Source: Bin87 sp965204685
GTDB taxonomy: Bacteria; Chloroflexota; Dehalococcoidia; Lucifugimonadales; UBA3495
Direction of reading: 5' to 3'
DNA: 64,000 bases
Assembly (NCBI GenBank): GCA_965204685.1
Contig: OZ242004.1
Span: 3,224,001-3,288,000 of the forward strand
The translations under genes and the position numbers were made by a program. The notes beneath the pieces are model-generated. The model was given only the letters and a program-made list of their open reading frames with translations, was not told where the DNA came from and ran no database searches. Within the stretch, counting starts at the first letter, position 1. The number at the start of each line of letters is the position of its first letter. Shown piece after piece: positions 27,347 through 35,573 of the stretch.

Positions 27347-27447
27347 CTCAGGATGTCGTCGTGATCGGAATGTTCTGGATTCCGGCTTTCGCTGGAATGG
27401 CGGTTCTGGGTGAAAGACCGCCAACCACGACTTTGAAAAGTCCCTGC
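27347..27447. repeat. 100-bp dispersed repeat, copy B
   Basis: Direct repeat of 26653-26751. It ends 18 bp before the tRNA-Val promoter. Confidence 0.85.
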
Positions 27448-27464
27448 TGGAGCCAACGGTTCGG

Positions 27465-27494
27465 TTGACGATGCCGAGCGGCCCTTGCTACACT
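27465..27494 (+). promoter_or_regulatory. promoter of tRNA-Val
   Basis: TTGACG and TACACT are 18 bp apart, and the tRNA starts 11 bp after the -10 box. Confidence 0.7.
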
Positions 27495-27505
27495 TCAAGT
27501 GCAAT

Positions 27506-27582
27506 GGGCGGTTAGCTCAGTTGGTTAGAGTACTTGCTCGACACGCAAGAGGTCAGTGGTTCGAGTCCACTACCGCCCACCA
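27506..27582 (+). tRNA. tRNA-Val (anticodon GAC) with C33
   Basis: The 77-nt gene includes encoded CCA. Acceptor GGGCGGT pairs with ACCGCCC, the anticodon stem is CTTGC/GCAAG, and the T-arm is AGTGG TTCGAGT CCACT. The anticodon loop reads TCGACAC, giving anticodon GAC for GUC valine codons. The base before the anticodon, position 33, is C where nearly all tRNAs have U. All other conserved positions look normal. Confidence 0.92.
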
Positions 27583-27600
27583 TTTGCCTACGCAAAAAGC

Positions 27601-27630
27601 AGCGGCCTCCTTGCGGAGACCGCTTTCGCG
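27601..27630 (+). terminator. terminator-like hairpin after tRNA-Val
   Basis: AGCGGCCTCC and GGAGACCGCT form a 10-bp stem with one mismatch and a TTGC loop, followed by TTCGCGTTT. It lies 18 bp past the tRNA and just before the convergent amidohydrolase stop. Confidence 0.6.
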
Positions 27631-27645
27631 TTTAAACCCTACGCA

Positions 27646-28500
27646 TCAGTTTGCGACCGTGGGCGTCCACTTGTAGATGTTGGCCAAGGAGCCGCCCATG
27701 AGAGTGGCCCGGTCAGCATCGGACAGGGTGTCGGTGAGGCGGAAAGCTTCGACCCCCTGCTCGTAGTTCAGCAGGTTGACGGCGCGGGTCCAGTCGGTGC
27801 CCCAGAGGCAGCGCTCCAGTCCGAAGGCGTCGAAGATGCGATGCAGCGGTTCCCAGATGTCGGCGTAGGGGAACGGTTCATGGGCCAGAGTGCCGGCGCC
27901 GGAGATCTTGATGGCAACGTTGTCGCACTCGGCCAGGGCAAGGACGTTGGGCAAGTCAGCCCAGGGTTCCGGCGGCGCCGGCGGCTCGAAAGGCTGCGCC
28001 AGCCCCAGATGGTCGACGATGAGCTGAGTATCCGGGTTCCGGCGCGCCAGTTCCAGCATGAGCGGAAGCTTGCCGGCGCACATGATGTTGACCGGGACGC
28101 CGGCGCGGCCGCCGGCGGCGATGATCTGGTTCACGCCGGGATGATCGGCCTCATAATCCACGTCCCGCAGCATGATGCGCGCCCCGACCACGCCGGGCCG
28201 GCCGGTCCACTCGGCCATCTCCTCGTCGATGGACGGTGATTCGGGATCGAAGGGCCGGACCAAACCGAACTTGTTGGGATGCTGATCGTAGACCTCCAAG
28301 GCGTAACTGGCGTCGTAGCGGTACATGGCAAACGGCGAAATCAGGATCGCGCCGTCGACGCCGACGGCATCCATGGCGGCGACCATATCGTCCCCGGTTG
28401 CCTGATCCGGGCCCTGCAGGTAGCCGGCCCAGGGGCGCGCAGGTGTATTGCGCTCGTAGCAATGTACCTGGCAATCGATGGTCAGATTTCGTTCGGGCAT
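27646..28500 (-). CDS. amidohydrolase-family (amidohydrolase 2) metal-dependent hydrolase
   Basis: The 284-aa protein begins with the strand LTIDCQVHCYE, where DxQVH replaces the usual DxHxH metal motif, and contains LIVDHLGL and LWGTDWTR (the late Asp) typical of amidohydrolase family 2. Such proteins include decarboxylases and lactonases such as LigI. The start at 28500 is set by a GGAGG site 7 bp upstream; the frame goes six codons further only through that site. The substrate is unknown. Confidence 0.85.
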   Translation of the reverse strand: MPERNLTIDCQVHCYERNTPARPWAGYLQGPDQATGDDMVAAMDAVGVDGAILISPFAMYRYDASYALEVYDQHPNKFGLVRPFDPESPSIDEEMAEWTGRPGVVGARIMLRDVDYEADHPGVNQIIAAGGRAGVPVNIMCAGKLPLMLELARRNPDTQLIVDHLGLAQPFEPPAPPEPWADLPNVLALAECDNVAIKISGAGTLAHEPFPYADIWEPLHRIFDAFGLERCLWGTDWTRAVNLLNYEQGVEAFRLTDTLSDADRATLMGGSLANIYKWTPTVAN

Positions 28501-28555
28501 GGTTGGTCCTCCTGTCAATCTGAAGGTTTGGAAGTAGCCGAGTCGGTCACGTAGG

Positions 28556-28981
28556 TCAGTGGGCCTGGGTTTCGCAGTTCACCATCCAATTCACGCCGAA
28601 ACGGTCAGTGCACATTCCGAAATACGCGCCCCAGAACATTTCCTGGGGCGGCATGGCAACGTTGCCGCTGTCGGAGAGCGCTGTGAACACGCGGTCGGTC
28701 TCGGCCCGGTCATCCGTGGTGATGCTGATGGAGAAGTTGTTGCCGGCTGCCGGGGGACCGCCGAAAGCGCTGCACGAATCACTGCCCATGAGCACGCCGT
28801 TGCGTACCGGCAGCGAAACATGCATTATCCGCTGCCTCTCATTGTCGGGCAGATCCGGCATGTCGGGCGGGCCTTCAGCGAAGGTCAGTATAGTGTCGAA
28901 TTCACCGCCGAACACCGAGCGGTAAAACTCAAACGCCTCGCGGCAGTTGTCATCAAAATGGAGGTATGCGTTCAAATTCAT
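28556..28981 (-). CDS. VOC family (PhnB/glyoxalase-like) protein
   Basis: The 141-aa protein has the PhnB-like pattern: NAYLHFDDNCREAFEFYRSVFGG at the start and MFWGAYFGMCTDRFGVNW near the end. These small vicinal-oxygen-chelate fold proteins dimerise; most lack proven activity. It lies between the amidohydrolase and the dehydrogenase gene on the same strand, with gaps of about 55-60 bp. No special residues allow a substrate call. Confidence 0.85.
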   Translation of the reverse strand: MNLNAYLHFDDNCREAFEFYRSVFGGEFDTILTFAEGPPDMPDLPDNERQRIMHVSLPVRNGVLMGSDSCSAFGGPPAAGNNFSISITTDDRAETDRVFTALSDSGNVAMPPQEMFWGAYFGMCTDRFGVNWMVNCETQAH

Positions 28982-29040
28982 TTGTTGCTCCGTTCGGGAT
29001 GGCGTGTCGGCTGCCGACGCAATGATCGGACCACGACGAG

Positions 29041-29994
29041 TTATTCATCGTCGGGATGGGTGGTTATGAAACGGCCGGCGCGGACCGGGTCAACGTGAGG
29101 GGCACGTACCTCAACGCCGGCTTGTTCCTCCTGCAACCGGACCGTGATGCTGCTGTCCGACTCAGCCCAGCCTCGGTTCATCGCCTGCAAAGCGATCTGC
29201 TCGGCCAGGGTGGACATCGGCATCGGCACGTCGTACTCCCGCGCCAACTCCGTCGCCAGCGAAATGTCCTTGTGCGCCAGGTTCAACGCAAAACTCGCCG
29301 GCTCAAACTCCCCGCGAAACATCGTCCGCACCAACCCTTCATGCAGGACGCGCATACGTCCCAGGGAACCGCGACGGATACACTCCCAAAGAGCCTCCGG
29401 CTCAACGCCGGCCTTGACGCCCAAGGTCAATCCCTCCGCGATGGCCTGTCGCACGCTGTGACCTATCATGTTGTGCACCAGCTTCGCCACGCTCCCCGCC
29501 CCAATCTCTCCCGCGTAGAACACCTTGTCCCCAAAGGCGTCCAATATCGGCTTCACCCGCTCAAACACCTCACGGTCCCCTCCCACCATCACCGCCAGGT
29601 TCCCCGACGCCGCCCCCGTCTTTCCCCCGCTCACCGGCGCATCCAGCACGTGGCAGCCCTTCGCCCGAAACTGCGGCTCGATCTCCCGGATCAGCGTCGG
29701 CCGGCTCGACGACAGGTCAATGTACACGCTCCCCGGCTTGATCCCCTCCAGCACCCCCGCGGCTCCCGTGGACACTGCCTCGACCTCGTAGGGTCCCGGG
29801 AGCGATGTAAACGTTACATCGCTGGCCTCGGCCACCTCCGCCGGCGTGTTGGCCAAGCGCGCTCCGCCCTCCAGCAAGGGCAACGCCGCCTCCTCGCGCA
29901 AATCGTAGACGATCATCGGGTAGCCCGCCCGTTGAATGTTGGCCGACATCCCGCCGCCCATGTTCCCCAAACCAATGAATCCCACAGTTTCCAT
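29041..29994 (-). CDS. NAD(P)-dependent oxidoreductase, 3-hydroxyisobutyrate dehydrogenase family
   Basis: The 317-aa protein starts with the Rossmann motif FIGLGNMGGGMSANI, has DAPVSGGKTGA (substrate loop) and the catalytic lysine in GAGSVAKLVHNM. It should reduce or oxidise a small beta-hydroxyacid. Codon use differs from neighbours: long stretches favour GGG, GCG, GTG and CGG, whereas nearby genes prefer GGC, GCC and GTC, which suggests a different history. The C-terminal tail (HVDPVRAGRFITTHPDDE) is normal in length. Confidence 0.9.
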   Translation of the reverse strand: METVGFIGLGNMGGGMSANIQRAGYPMIVYDLREEAALPLLEGGARLANTPAEVAEASDVTFTSLPGPYEVEAVSTGAAGVLEGIKPGSVYIDLSSSRPTLIREIEPQFRAKGCHVLDAPVSGGKTGAASGNLAVMVGGDREVFERVKPILDAFGDKVFYAGEIGAGSVAKLVHNMIGHSVRQAIAEGLTLGVKAGVEPEALWECIRRGSLGRMRVLHEGLVRTMFRGEFEPASFALNLAHKDISLATELAREYDVPMPMSTLAEQIALQAMNRGWAESDSSITVRLQEEQAGVEVRAPHVDPVRAGRFITTHPDDE

Positions 29995-30166
29995 AACGTT
30001 CTTTCACTCCATCGGATCAAGATGATACCGGAAGTATAGCGTACCCCGGGCGCGTTCCCGCCGTGTCGGCTGGGCCGGACCGTATTCTCGAGCGAGCATC
30101 TATGTTGCCGGGCCGGGATGCGTGCGATACACTCTATCTGGTTATGGTGACCGAACCGAACACAAC

Positions 30167-31414
30167 ATGCTGACATCAACAGACTTAGCGACAACCGGTG
30201 GTGGCAACGGCAAGCCCGTTGATGCCCACCGGTTCGTTTTGGATTGCGCCGCCCGTATTGCTGAGGACTCGGGATTGACGGCCTACCTGGTGGGCGGCCC
30301 GGTTCGCGACCGCCTGCTGGGAGCCACTACCAACGACCTTGATATAACGGTCGTGGGGGATGCCGTGATGGTCGCCGAGAGGCTGGCTGCCGACATCCAG
30401 GGGCGTCTGACGGTCCACCAACGGTTCGGTACGGCCACCGTCACCGCCGGGTCGCTGACCATAGACCTGGTCACCGCGCGGCGGGAAACCTACCAGTCGC
30501 CCGGCGCTCTGCCCAACGTGGAGCCGGGCGGGATTGCAGACGACCTGGCCCGGCGGGACTTCACCATCAATGCGATGGCGATGCCCTTACCGGCAACTTC
30601 CGGCAAATTGGTGGATCCTCACGGTGGGAGCGCCGACCTGGAGGCGGGCCTGATCCGGGTGCTCCACGCGGGTAGTTTTCCCGACGACCCCACCAGGATC
30701 CTGCGCGCTGTGCGCTACGCCGCGCGGTTCAATTTCACCATCGAGCCCGAGACGGCGCGCCTCATGGGAGAGGCATTGTCCGTCCGAGCCTTGTCGACCC
30801 TTACGGGAGATCGACTGCGGCATGAGCTGGAGCGCACGTTCGAGGAAACGAATCCGGCGGTACCGCTCCGATTAGCCCAAGATTGCGGTGTCCTGGCCGG
30901 TATACATCCGTCCCTGACCGCTGGGCATCTGCCCGACGCTACGGGCCAGCCAGTCACGCCGCTGACTTGGCTGGCAGCCTTGGCCTGGCCCCTGAGTGCC
31001 GACGAGGGCGCAGCCCTGAGCGCCAGGCTCAATGCACCGTCAGACTGGGCGCGAGTGATTGTCGACACAGCCCGTATCCGCGAGTTGACGCCGGCGATTG
31101 CCGCCCCGTCGAAACCCTCTGAGGTGTGCGCCCTGCTGGACGGCCTGGCGCCGGACGCGTTGCGTGGAGCAACCATGATAGTCGGCAGCCCGGCCGCCGA
31201 CCGGATCAACCGCTATCTGTCTGAGTGGTGGTCAGTGGCGCCCCGGCTTCGGGGCCATGATCTGTTGGCGTTGGGGGTTCCCCCTGGACCAGAAATGGGC
31301 GAAGCGTTGCGCGAATTGCGCCGGGCGCGTCTGGACGGCAGGACGCATTCCGTCCAGGACGAACAGGAATTGGCCCGGAAATGGGCGCAAGTGTCCGATA
31401 GAACCGCGTGTTAA
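30167..31414 (+). CDS. cca: tRNA nucleotidyltransferase / poly(A) polymerase family protein
   Basis: A 415-aa class II nucleotidyltransferase with the LVGGPVRDRLLG nucleotide loop (residues 41-52), catalytic Asp57 and Asp59 (NDLDI), RRDFTINAMA and DDPTRILRAVRYAARF motifs. It adds or repairs the CCA end of tRNAs, although poly(A) polymerase activity cannot be excluded. In this window tRNA genes already encode CCA, so repair is the likely role. ATG 30167 is chosen; a GTG at 30122 would add 15 residues. No strong ribosome site is seen for either. Confidence 0.87.
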   Translation: MLTSTDLATTGGGNGKPVDAHRFVLDCAARIAEDSGLTAYLVGGPVRDRLLGATTNDLDITVVGDAVMVAERLAADIQGRLTVHQRFGTATVTAGSLTIDLVTARRETYQSPGALPNVEPGGIADDLARRDFTINAMAMPLPATSGKLVDPHGGSADLEAGLIRVLHAGSFPDDPTRILRAVRYAARFNFTIEPETARLMGEALSVRALSTLTGDRLRHELERTFEETNPAVPLRLAQDCGVLAGIHPSLTAGHLPDATGQPVTPLTWLAALAWPLSADEGAALSARLNAPSDWARVIVDTARIRELTPAIAAPSKPSEVCALLDGLAPDALRGATMIVGSPAADRINRYLSEWWSVAPRLRGHDLLALGVPPGPEMGEALRELRRARLDGRTHSVQDEQELARKWAQVSDRTAC

Positions 31415-31449
31415 TTTCCGCTAATGGCGGATTGCAGGGAGGTAGTGCA

Positions 31450-31680
31450 GTGGCAACCATATTCCAGGTATCCGGTCCGATTTACTGTGTAGTATGCAAC
31501 GACGAACTCGACGGGCCGCACCGGTCGACCTGCCAGATGTGCGGCGGTCCATTCCACCAACCTTGGTCGCCGGACAGCGACGCTCCCCGGTGCGGGAGGG
31601 CCGCGAGCCATGATGAAACCCTGGCCGTCGTGTTCCTGTGCAAGGACTGCTACAGAAATCGACGCCCGCCGTCCCAGTGA
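31450..31680 (+). CDS. mini-protein with two predicted zinc sites (RING/treble-clef-like)
   Basis: The 76-aa protein contains Cys13, Cys16, Cys28, Cys31, His36, Cys48, Cys64 and Cys67, eight potential ligands arranged as CxxC, CxxC-x4-H, a single C and CxxC. This is enough for two zinc ions in a cross-brace or double treble-clef fold. The start is GTG 31450 with GGGAGG 7 bp upstream. It is set between cca and the MDR gene, 24 bp before the latter, and is probably co-transcribed. I do not recognise a named family. Confidence 0.78.
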   Translation: MATIFQVSGPIYCVVCNDELDGPHRSTCQMCGGPFHQPWSPDSDAPRCGRAASHDETLAVVFLCKDCYRNRRPPSQ

Positions 31681-31704
31681 CGGAACAAGGAGGGAAAGCC
31701 AACC

Positions 31705-32742
31705 ATGAAAGCCGTTTACATCGAAGCCCACGGGGACGTTGGGGTCCTGCAGTACGGGGATCGCCCGGACCCGTCGCCCGGCCCGTCGGACGTGGTGATC
31801 CGGGTCGGCGCCAGCGCGCTGAACCGGCTGGACATCTTCACGCGGGAGGGTCAGCGCGGTCTGGAGCGCGAGTTTCCTCCGCCGCTGATCCTGGGCGGCG
31901 ACACGGCCGGCGAGGTGGTGGCCACGGGCAGCGCCGTGAGCACGCTAAGCGTGGGCGACCGGGTGGTGGTCAATCCCAGACTGGCCTGTGGCGTGTGCCA
32001 GTGGTGCGGCTCCGGCCGGGACGACCTTTGCCGCCGCAGCCGGTTTTTGGGCACGGCGATGGACGGCAGCTACGCCGAATTGGTGGTAGCGCCGGAGGTC
32101 AACGCGTACAAGCTGGACGGCAGAGTTTCCTTCGCGGACGCCGCCGCCGTTCCCACGACGTACCTGCCGGTGTGGAACATGGCGGTGCGCCGGGCGGCCC
32201 TGCAGCCCTGGGAGACGGCGTTGGTGTTCTCCGCATCGGCCGGGGTTGGCGCAGCCGCGATCCAGGTGTTCAAAAACGTGGTGGGCGCGACTGTCATCGC
32301 CACCACCAGCACGCCGGAGAAGGCGGAACTGGCGCGCAGCCTGGGCGCGGACCACGTGATCAATTACAACGAGGAAGACATCACCCAACGGGTCCGCGAA
32401 ATCACCGGCGGGGCCGGCGTGGATCTGCTGGTCGACCACGTCGGCGCGGATGTCTGGGCGCATGGTTTCCGCGCCCTGCGACCGGGAGGCCGATACTGCA
32501 TCTGTGGGGCCACCAGTGGACTGCGCGCCGAGTTGCACCTGGGTTTGCTGTTCAGCCGGCAGATCGAAATCTACGGCGGCTACATGGGTTCCCGCGAGGA
32601 TATGCGCCAGATCGTGGCCAGCCTCAATCGCGGCGTCATCAAGCCGGCCATCCACCGCACCTACCCGCTGGCGGACGCGGCGGACGCGCACAACGATATG
32701 GAGGCGACCAACTTCTTCGGCAAGCTGATCCTGGAGCCGTAG
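31705..32742 (+). CDS. zinc-binding alcohol dehydrogenase family (MDR) oxidoreductase
   Basis: The 345-aa medium-chain dehydrogenase has the GroES-like domain (ALNRLDIF, GGDTAGEVV), a structural zinc lobe with four cysteines (CGVCQWC..DDLC, near residues 93-107) and the NADPH motif SASAGVGAAAIQ. The catalytic zinc cysteine near residue 38 is absent (ALNRLD), so it may act like quinone oxidoreductases. AAGGAGGG precedes the ATG. The substrate is unknown. Confidence 0.9.
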   Translation: MKAVYIEAHGDVGVLQYGDRPDPSPGPSDVVIRVGASALNRLDIFTREGQRGLEREFPPPLILGGDTAGEVVATGSAVSTLSVGDRVVVNPRLACGVCQWCGSGRDDLCRRSRFLGTAMDGSYAELVVAPEVNAYKLDGRVSFADAAAVPTTYLPVWNMAVRRAALQPWETALVFSASAGVGAAAIQVFKNVVGATVIATTSTPEKAELARSLGADHVINYNEEDITQRVREITGGAGVDLLVDHVGADVWAHGFRALRPGGRYCICGATSGLRAELHLGLLFSRQIEIYGGYMGSREDMRQIVASLNRGVIKPAIHRTYPLADAADAHNDMEATNFFGKLILEP

Positions 32743-32813
32743 GGAAGATCATCCGGTCGGTGAGCAGGGTGGGCGGCGGTTGCCGCGCGCCACGCCTGCT
32801 CCCTAACGCCGGT

Positions 32814-32844
32814 GCTGACGGTGCCGGCGCACCGGCACGTCAGC
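32814..32844. terminator. hairpin between convergent genes
   Basis: GCTGAC-GTGCCGG pairs with CCGGCAC-GTCAGC around a CGCA loop, with one bulged G. It covers the stop codon of the RDD gene; no T-tract follows, so it may be only a weak terminator. Confidence 0.45.
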
Positions 32845-33430
32845 GACTGGATTCACGGCCGGCCAGACGTCCGAACAGGGCATCGAGCCAAGTGCGTTGT
32901 CGGGCCGCTTCCGGTTCTTCTTCCACCGGGTTGCCGACAACGACCATCGTGCGGGCCGCCCAGTCGTAAACGGAGCGGCGGCGTTCCCGGTCGATCAGGA
33001 CGATGAAAATGGACACGATGTCCAGGATGCGCATAAACTCCAGGTAGCCGTTGACCAGTTGCAGCAGGCTCCGCACGGCCTTTTGCCAGGTGCGCATTCG
33101 ACGGCCAGTCCGGGCGTCGACGATGTGAGCGCCCGCCGCCATGTGCCCCAGGGAACGGCCCCAGGTGAAATAAAACACGCCATACATACCGTTAGCCATG
33201 ACGTAGGGCACGTAATAGGTATCAATGGCGTCGACGTGTATGTTCAGGCCGGCGTCGAAGCCGAAGGTGTAGCGCACGAAATGCCACGCGCTCAGGTCAG
33301 GCCCACTGAGAAGCAGGAAAACCGCCCGCAACACGAACAACATGAAGCTGCTGGGGATACCGCCGTAAATCGCGGTGAATCCCCGCTCCCACACATTCAA
33401 TGGGCGCAGCTCCGGGGATTCGGCGGGCAA
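32840..33430 (-). CDS. RDD family membrane protein
   Basis: The 196-aa protein has three hydrophobic segments and the family signature WGRSLGHMAAGAHIVDARTGRRM with nearby Arg and Asp residues. RDD proteins are small integral membrane proteins, some of which act in ion transport. The start is TTG 33430, 2 bp after proS, so the two are translationally linked. The function is not known. Confidence 0.85.
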   Translation of the reverse strand: MPAESPELRPLNVWERGFTAIYGGIPSSFMLFVLRAVFLLLSGPDLSAWHFVRYTFGFDAGLNIHVDAIDTYYVPYVMANGMYGVFYFTWGRSLGHMAAGAHIVDARTGRRMRTWQKAVRSLLQLVNGYLEFMRILDIVSIFIVLIDRERRRSVYDWAARTMVVVGNPVEEEPEAARQRTWLDALFGRLAGRESSR

Positions 33431-33432
33431 GG

Positions 33433-35136
33433 CTATGCAGTCCCGAGAAGTTGCCGAACCGCGTCCACCGCGTCGTCCAGTACCACCATCTCCGCCTCGT
33501 TCGACGTCCGGCCGCGCATCTCCACCGCCGACTGGCGCAGGTTGCGCGGGCTCACCACTAAGCGGACCGGCAGTCCGATGAGGTCGGCGTCGTTGAACTT
33601 GACGCCGGCCGCGGCGTCGGTGCGGTCATCGAACAGAACTTCGATGCCGGCGGCCCACAGGCGGTCGTACAGGTCGGTGGCGACCTCGGCCACGGCCTCG
33701 TCGGACATGTTCAACGCCACCAGGTGCACCCCGTAAGGGGCGATTGGCGGTGGGAAGACGATCCCCTGGTCATCGTGGTTTTGCTCAATCGCGGCGGCAA
33801 GGATGCGGCCGATGCCCATGCCGTAGCAGCCCATGGTGATGGGCTGCTGCTCGCCGTCAGAGTCCAGGTAGAAGGCGCCGAGGGATTCGCTGAAGAAAGT
33901 ACCCAGCTTGAAGATGTGGCCTACCTCCACGCCTCGGGTGAATTCCAGTTCCGCGCCGCAGTTGGCGCATCTGTGCCCCGGTTCGGTGAGGGCGATATCC
34001 GTGATCAGGTCGGCATCAAAATCGCGCGGGTAGTTGGCGTTGCGATAGTGGGTGTCGTTCTTGTTGGCCCCGACCACAAAGTTGCCGCCGTTGGTGATGG
34101 ACTCGTCGGCGATACGTGGGATGTTGCTGATACCGATGGCCGAGGCTGAGCCAGCCACGATGCCGGCGGCGACGACCTCCTCGTCTTCGGCCAGACGCAG
34201 TTCGTTACAGTGCAGGGCGTTCTTGAGCTTGACCTCGTTGACCTCGAGATCGCCCCGAATAGTGACGAACACCACCTCGCCGTCGGCGGCGTAGAACACC
34301 GCCTTGAGGGTCTGCGCCTCGTCGACGCCCAGGAACTCGCACAGCGAGGCGATGGTCTTCACGCCCGGGGTGCTGACCTCTTCCAGGGGAAGCGGGTCGC
34401 GCACCGGCTGGTCCGGATAGACGCCAGCGGCTTTCTCGGCGTTGGCGGCGTACCCGCAGGACGGACACGTGATCACCGTGTCCTCGCCTGTGTTGGTGGG
34501 GAGCAGGAACTCGTGGGAATCCTTGCCGCCGATGGCGCCGCTGTCGGCCTCGGCCATCACCACCGGAATGCTGCAACGCCGGAACACGTTGCGGTAGGCC
34601 TGGGCCATAGCTTGATAGGAAATGTCCAGCCCGGAATCGTCGGCGTCGAAGGAGTAGGCGTCCTTCATGGTGAATTCCCGAACCCTCACCAGGCCGGCGC
34701 GGGGACGGGGTTCGTCGCGGAACTTGGTCTGCATCTGGTAGAGGATCACCGGCAGGTCGCGGTAGCTCTGCACGTTGCCCTTGACGATATTGGTAACCAC
34801 TTCCTCGTGGGTGGGCGCCAGGGCCAGAGGCCGGCCCCGCCGGTCCTCCAGGGAGAACATGTTGTCGCCGAAGGCGGCGGCGCGGCCCGACTGCTCCCAC
34901 AATTCCATGGGTTGCAGCGCGGGCATCCGCAGCTCCTGGCTGCCGGCGGCGTCCATCTCTTCGCGGACGATCTGCTCGATTTTCTGCATCGAGCGCCAGG
35001 CCAGGGGCAGGTAAGCGTAGACGCCGGCGGCGACCTGCTGGATGAGGCCGGCCCGCAGCATCAGGCGATGGCTGGCCGTCTCAGCCTCAGGCGGGTCGTC
35101 GCGGAGGGTACGGGTAACGAGACGGGAAATGCGCAT
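33433..35136 (-). CDS. proS: prolyl-tRNA synthetase (bacterial type with editing domain)
   Basis: The 567-aa class II synthetase carries the PLAWRSMQKIEQIVREEM start of the bacterial form, motif 2 around QTKFRDEPRPRAGLVRVREF, the inserted editing (INS) domain between about 230 and 400, a Cys pair (CPSCGYAA) and the C-terminal anticodon-binding domain with GCYGMGIGRI. It charges tRNA-Pro. It begins 2 bp after vapC, an unusual partner, and is followed directly by the RDD gene. Confidence 0.95.
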   Translation of the reverse strand: MRISRLVTRTLRDDPPEAETASHRLMLRAGLIQQVAAGVYAYLPLAWRSMQKIEQIVREEMDAAGSQELRMPALQPMELWEQSGRAAAFGDNMFSLEDRRGRPLALAPTHEEVVTNIVKGNVQSYRDLPVILYQMQTKFRDEPRPRAGLVRVREFTMKDAYSFDADDSGLDISYQAMAQAYRNVFRRCSIPVVMAEADSGAIGGKDSHEFLLPTNTGEDTVITCPSCGYAANAEKAAGVYPDQPVRDPLPLEEVSTPGVKTIASLCEFLGVDEAQTLKAVFYAADGEVVFVTIRGDLEVNEVKLKNALHCNELRLAEDEEVVAAGIVAGSASAIGISNIPRIADESITNGGNFVVGANKNDTHYRNANYPRDFDADLITDIALTEPGHRCANCGAELEFTRGVEVGHIFKLGTFFSESLGAFYLDSDGEQQPITMGCYGMGIGRILAAAIEQNHDDQGIVFPPPIAPYGVHLVALNMSDEAVAEVATDLYDRLWAAGIEVLFDDRTDAAAGVKFNDADLIGLPVRLVVSPRNLRQSAVEMRGRTSNEAEMVVLDDAVDAVRQLLGTA

Positions 35137-35138
35137 TG

Positions 35139-35573
35139 TCAGGGCGTTCCTTCGGTGGACCAGGGGTTGATGAGTTCTACGCCGCAGTCGGTGAAATCGC
35201 TGATATTTCGGGTAGCCACGGCCATGCCTTGGGAGCGGGCGATAGCGGCGATTTGGCAGTCTTGCAGGCTGATCGGACGCCCACGCTGGCGGCGGCTGGC
35301 AAATATCTCGGCGTAAGCTTTGGCGGCGGCGCTGTCGAAAGGGAGGATACGGTTTTCAAAAAGCACGCGGAGCACATAGTCGGTTCTCAGTGCCTGCCTG
35401 TTGCGCCGGCGTCCGACCGGCATAATGGCGATGCCGAAAAGCATTTCCGCTTCGGTCACGGCGGTGGTGAACATCTCTCCAGAAACCTGCCTGTCCCACC
35501 AGTCCAAGACCGCCGCATGGGGGCGTTCCCGGGTAAGTTCCGATGCGACGTTAGTGTCCAGAATCGTCGTCAT
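35139..35573 (-). CDS. vapC: VapC-family PIN-domain toxin ribonuclease
   Basis: The 144-aa protein has the PIN acidic set: Asp6 (ILDTNVASEL), a Glu in TEAEMLFG (residues 41-43), Asp105 (SLQDCQIAAIA) and Asp126 (RNISDF). Family members are metal-dependent RNases, often cutting tRNA or rRNA, and are held off by a partner antitoxin. The start at 35573 lies inside the antitoxin gene (23-bp overlap). It is followed after 2 bp by proS, suggesting shared transcription with a tRNA synthetase. Confidence 0.92.
   Translation of the reverse strand: MTTILDTNVASELTRERPHAAVLDWWDRQVSGEMFTTAVTEAEMLFGIAIMPVGRRRNRQALRTDYVLRVLFENRILPFDSAAAKAYAEIFASRRQRGRPISLQDCQIAAIARSQGMAVATRNISDFTDCGVELINPWSTEGTP

Larger units (their letters stand above)
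26465..27464. other. 1-kb non-coding region with REP-like repeats
   Basis: No ORF here has coding character; the open frames are translations of repeats (phrases such as WIPAKAGIQ). The stretch contains two diverged composite elements at about 26593-26802 and 27225-27447, each with short tandem CGTCATTCC-type units, a CCCCG..CTTGAT..CGGGG hairpin and a 100-bp conserved block, but in different order. The space between them (about 26810-27220) is pyrimidine-biased and shows nothing recognisable. Confidence 0.7.

Noticed and set aside
26528..27504. ORFs of 119-142 codons in the repeat region
   Set aside because: They translate REP-like repeats (WIPAKAGIQ-type phrases) and have no ribosome sites or homologous motifs.
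31638..32969. 443-codon plus-strand frame
   Set aside because: Out-of-frame reading of the MDR oxidoreductase; Arg/Gly-rich composition typical of shifted frames in GC-rich DNA.
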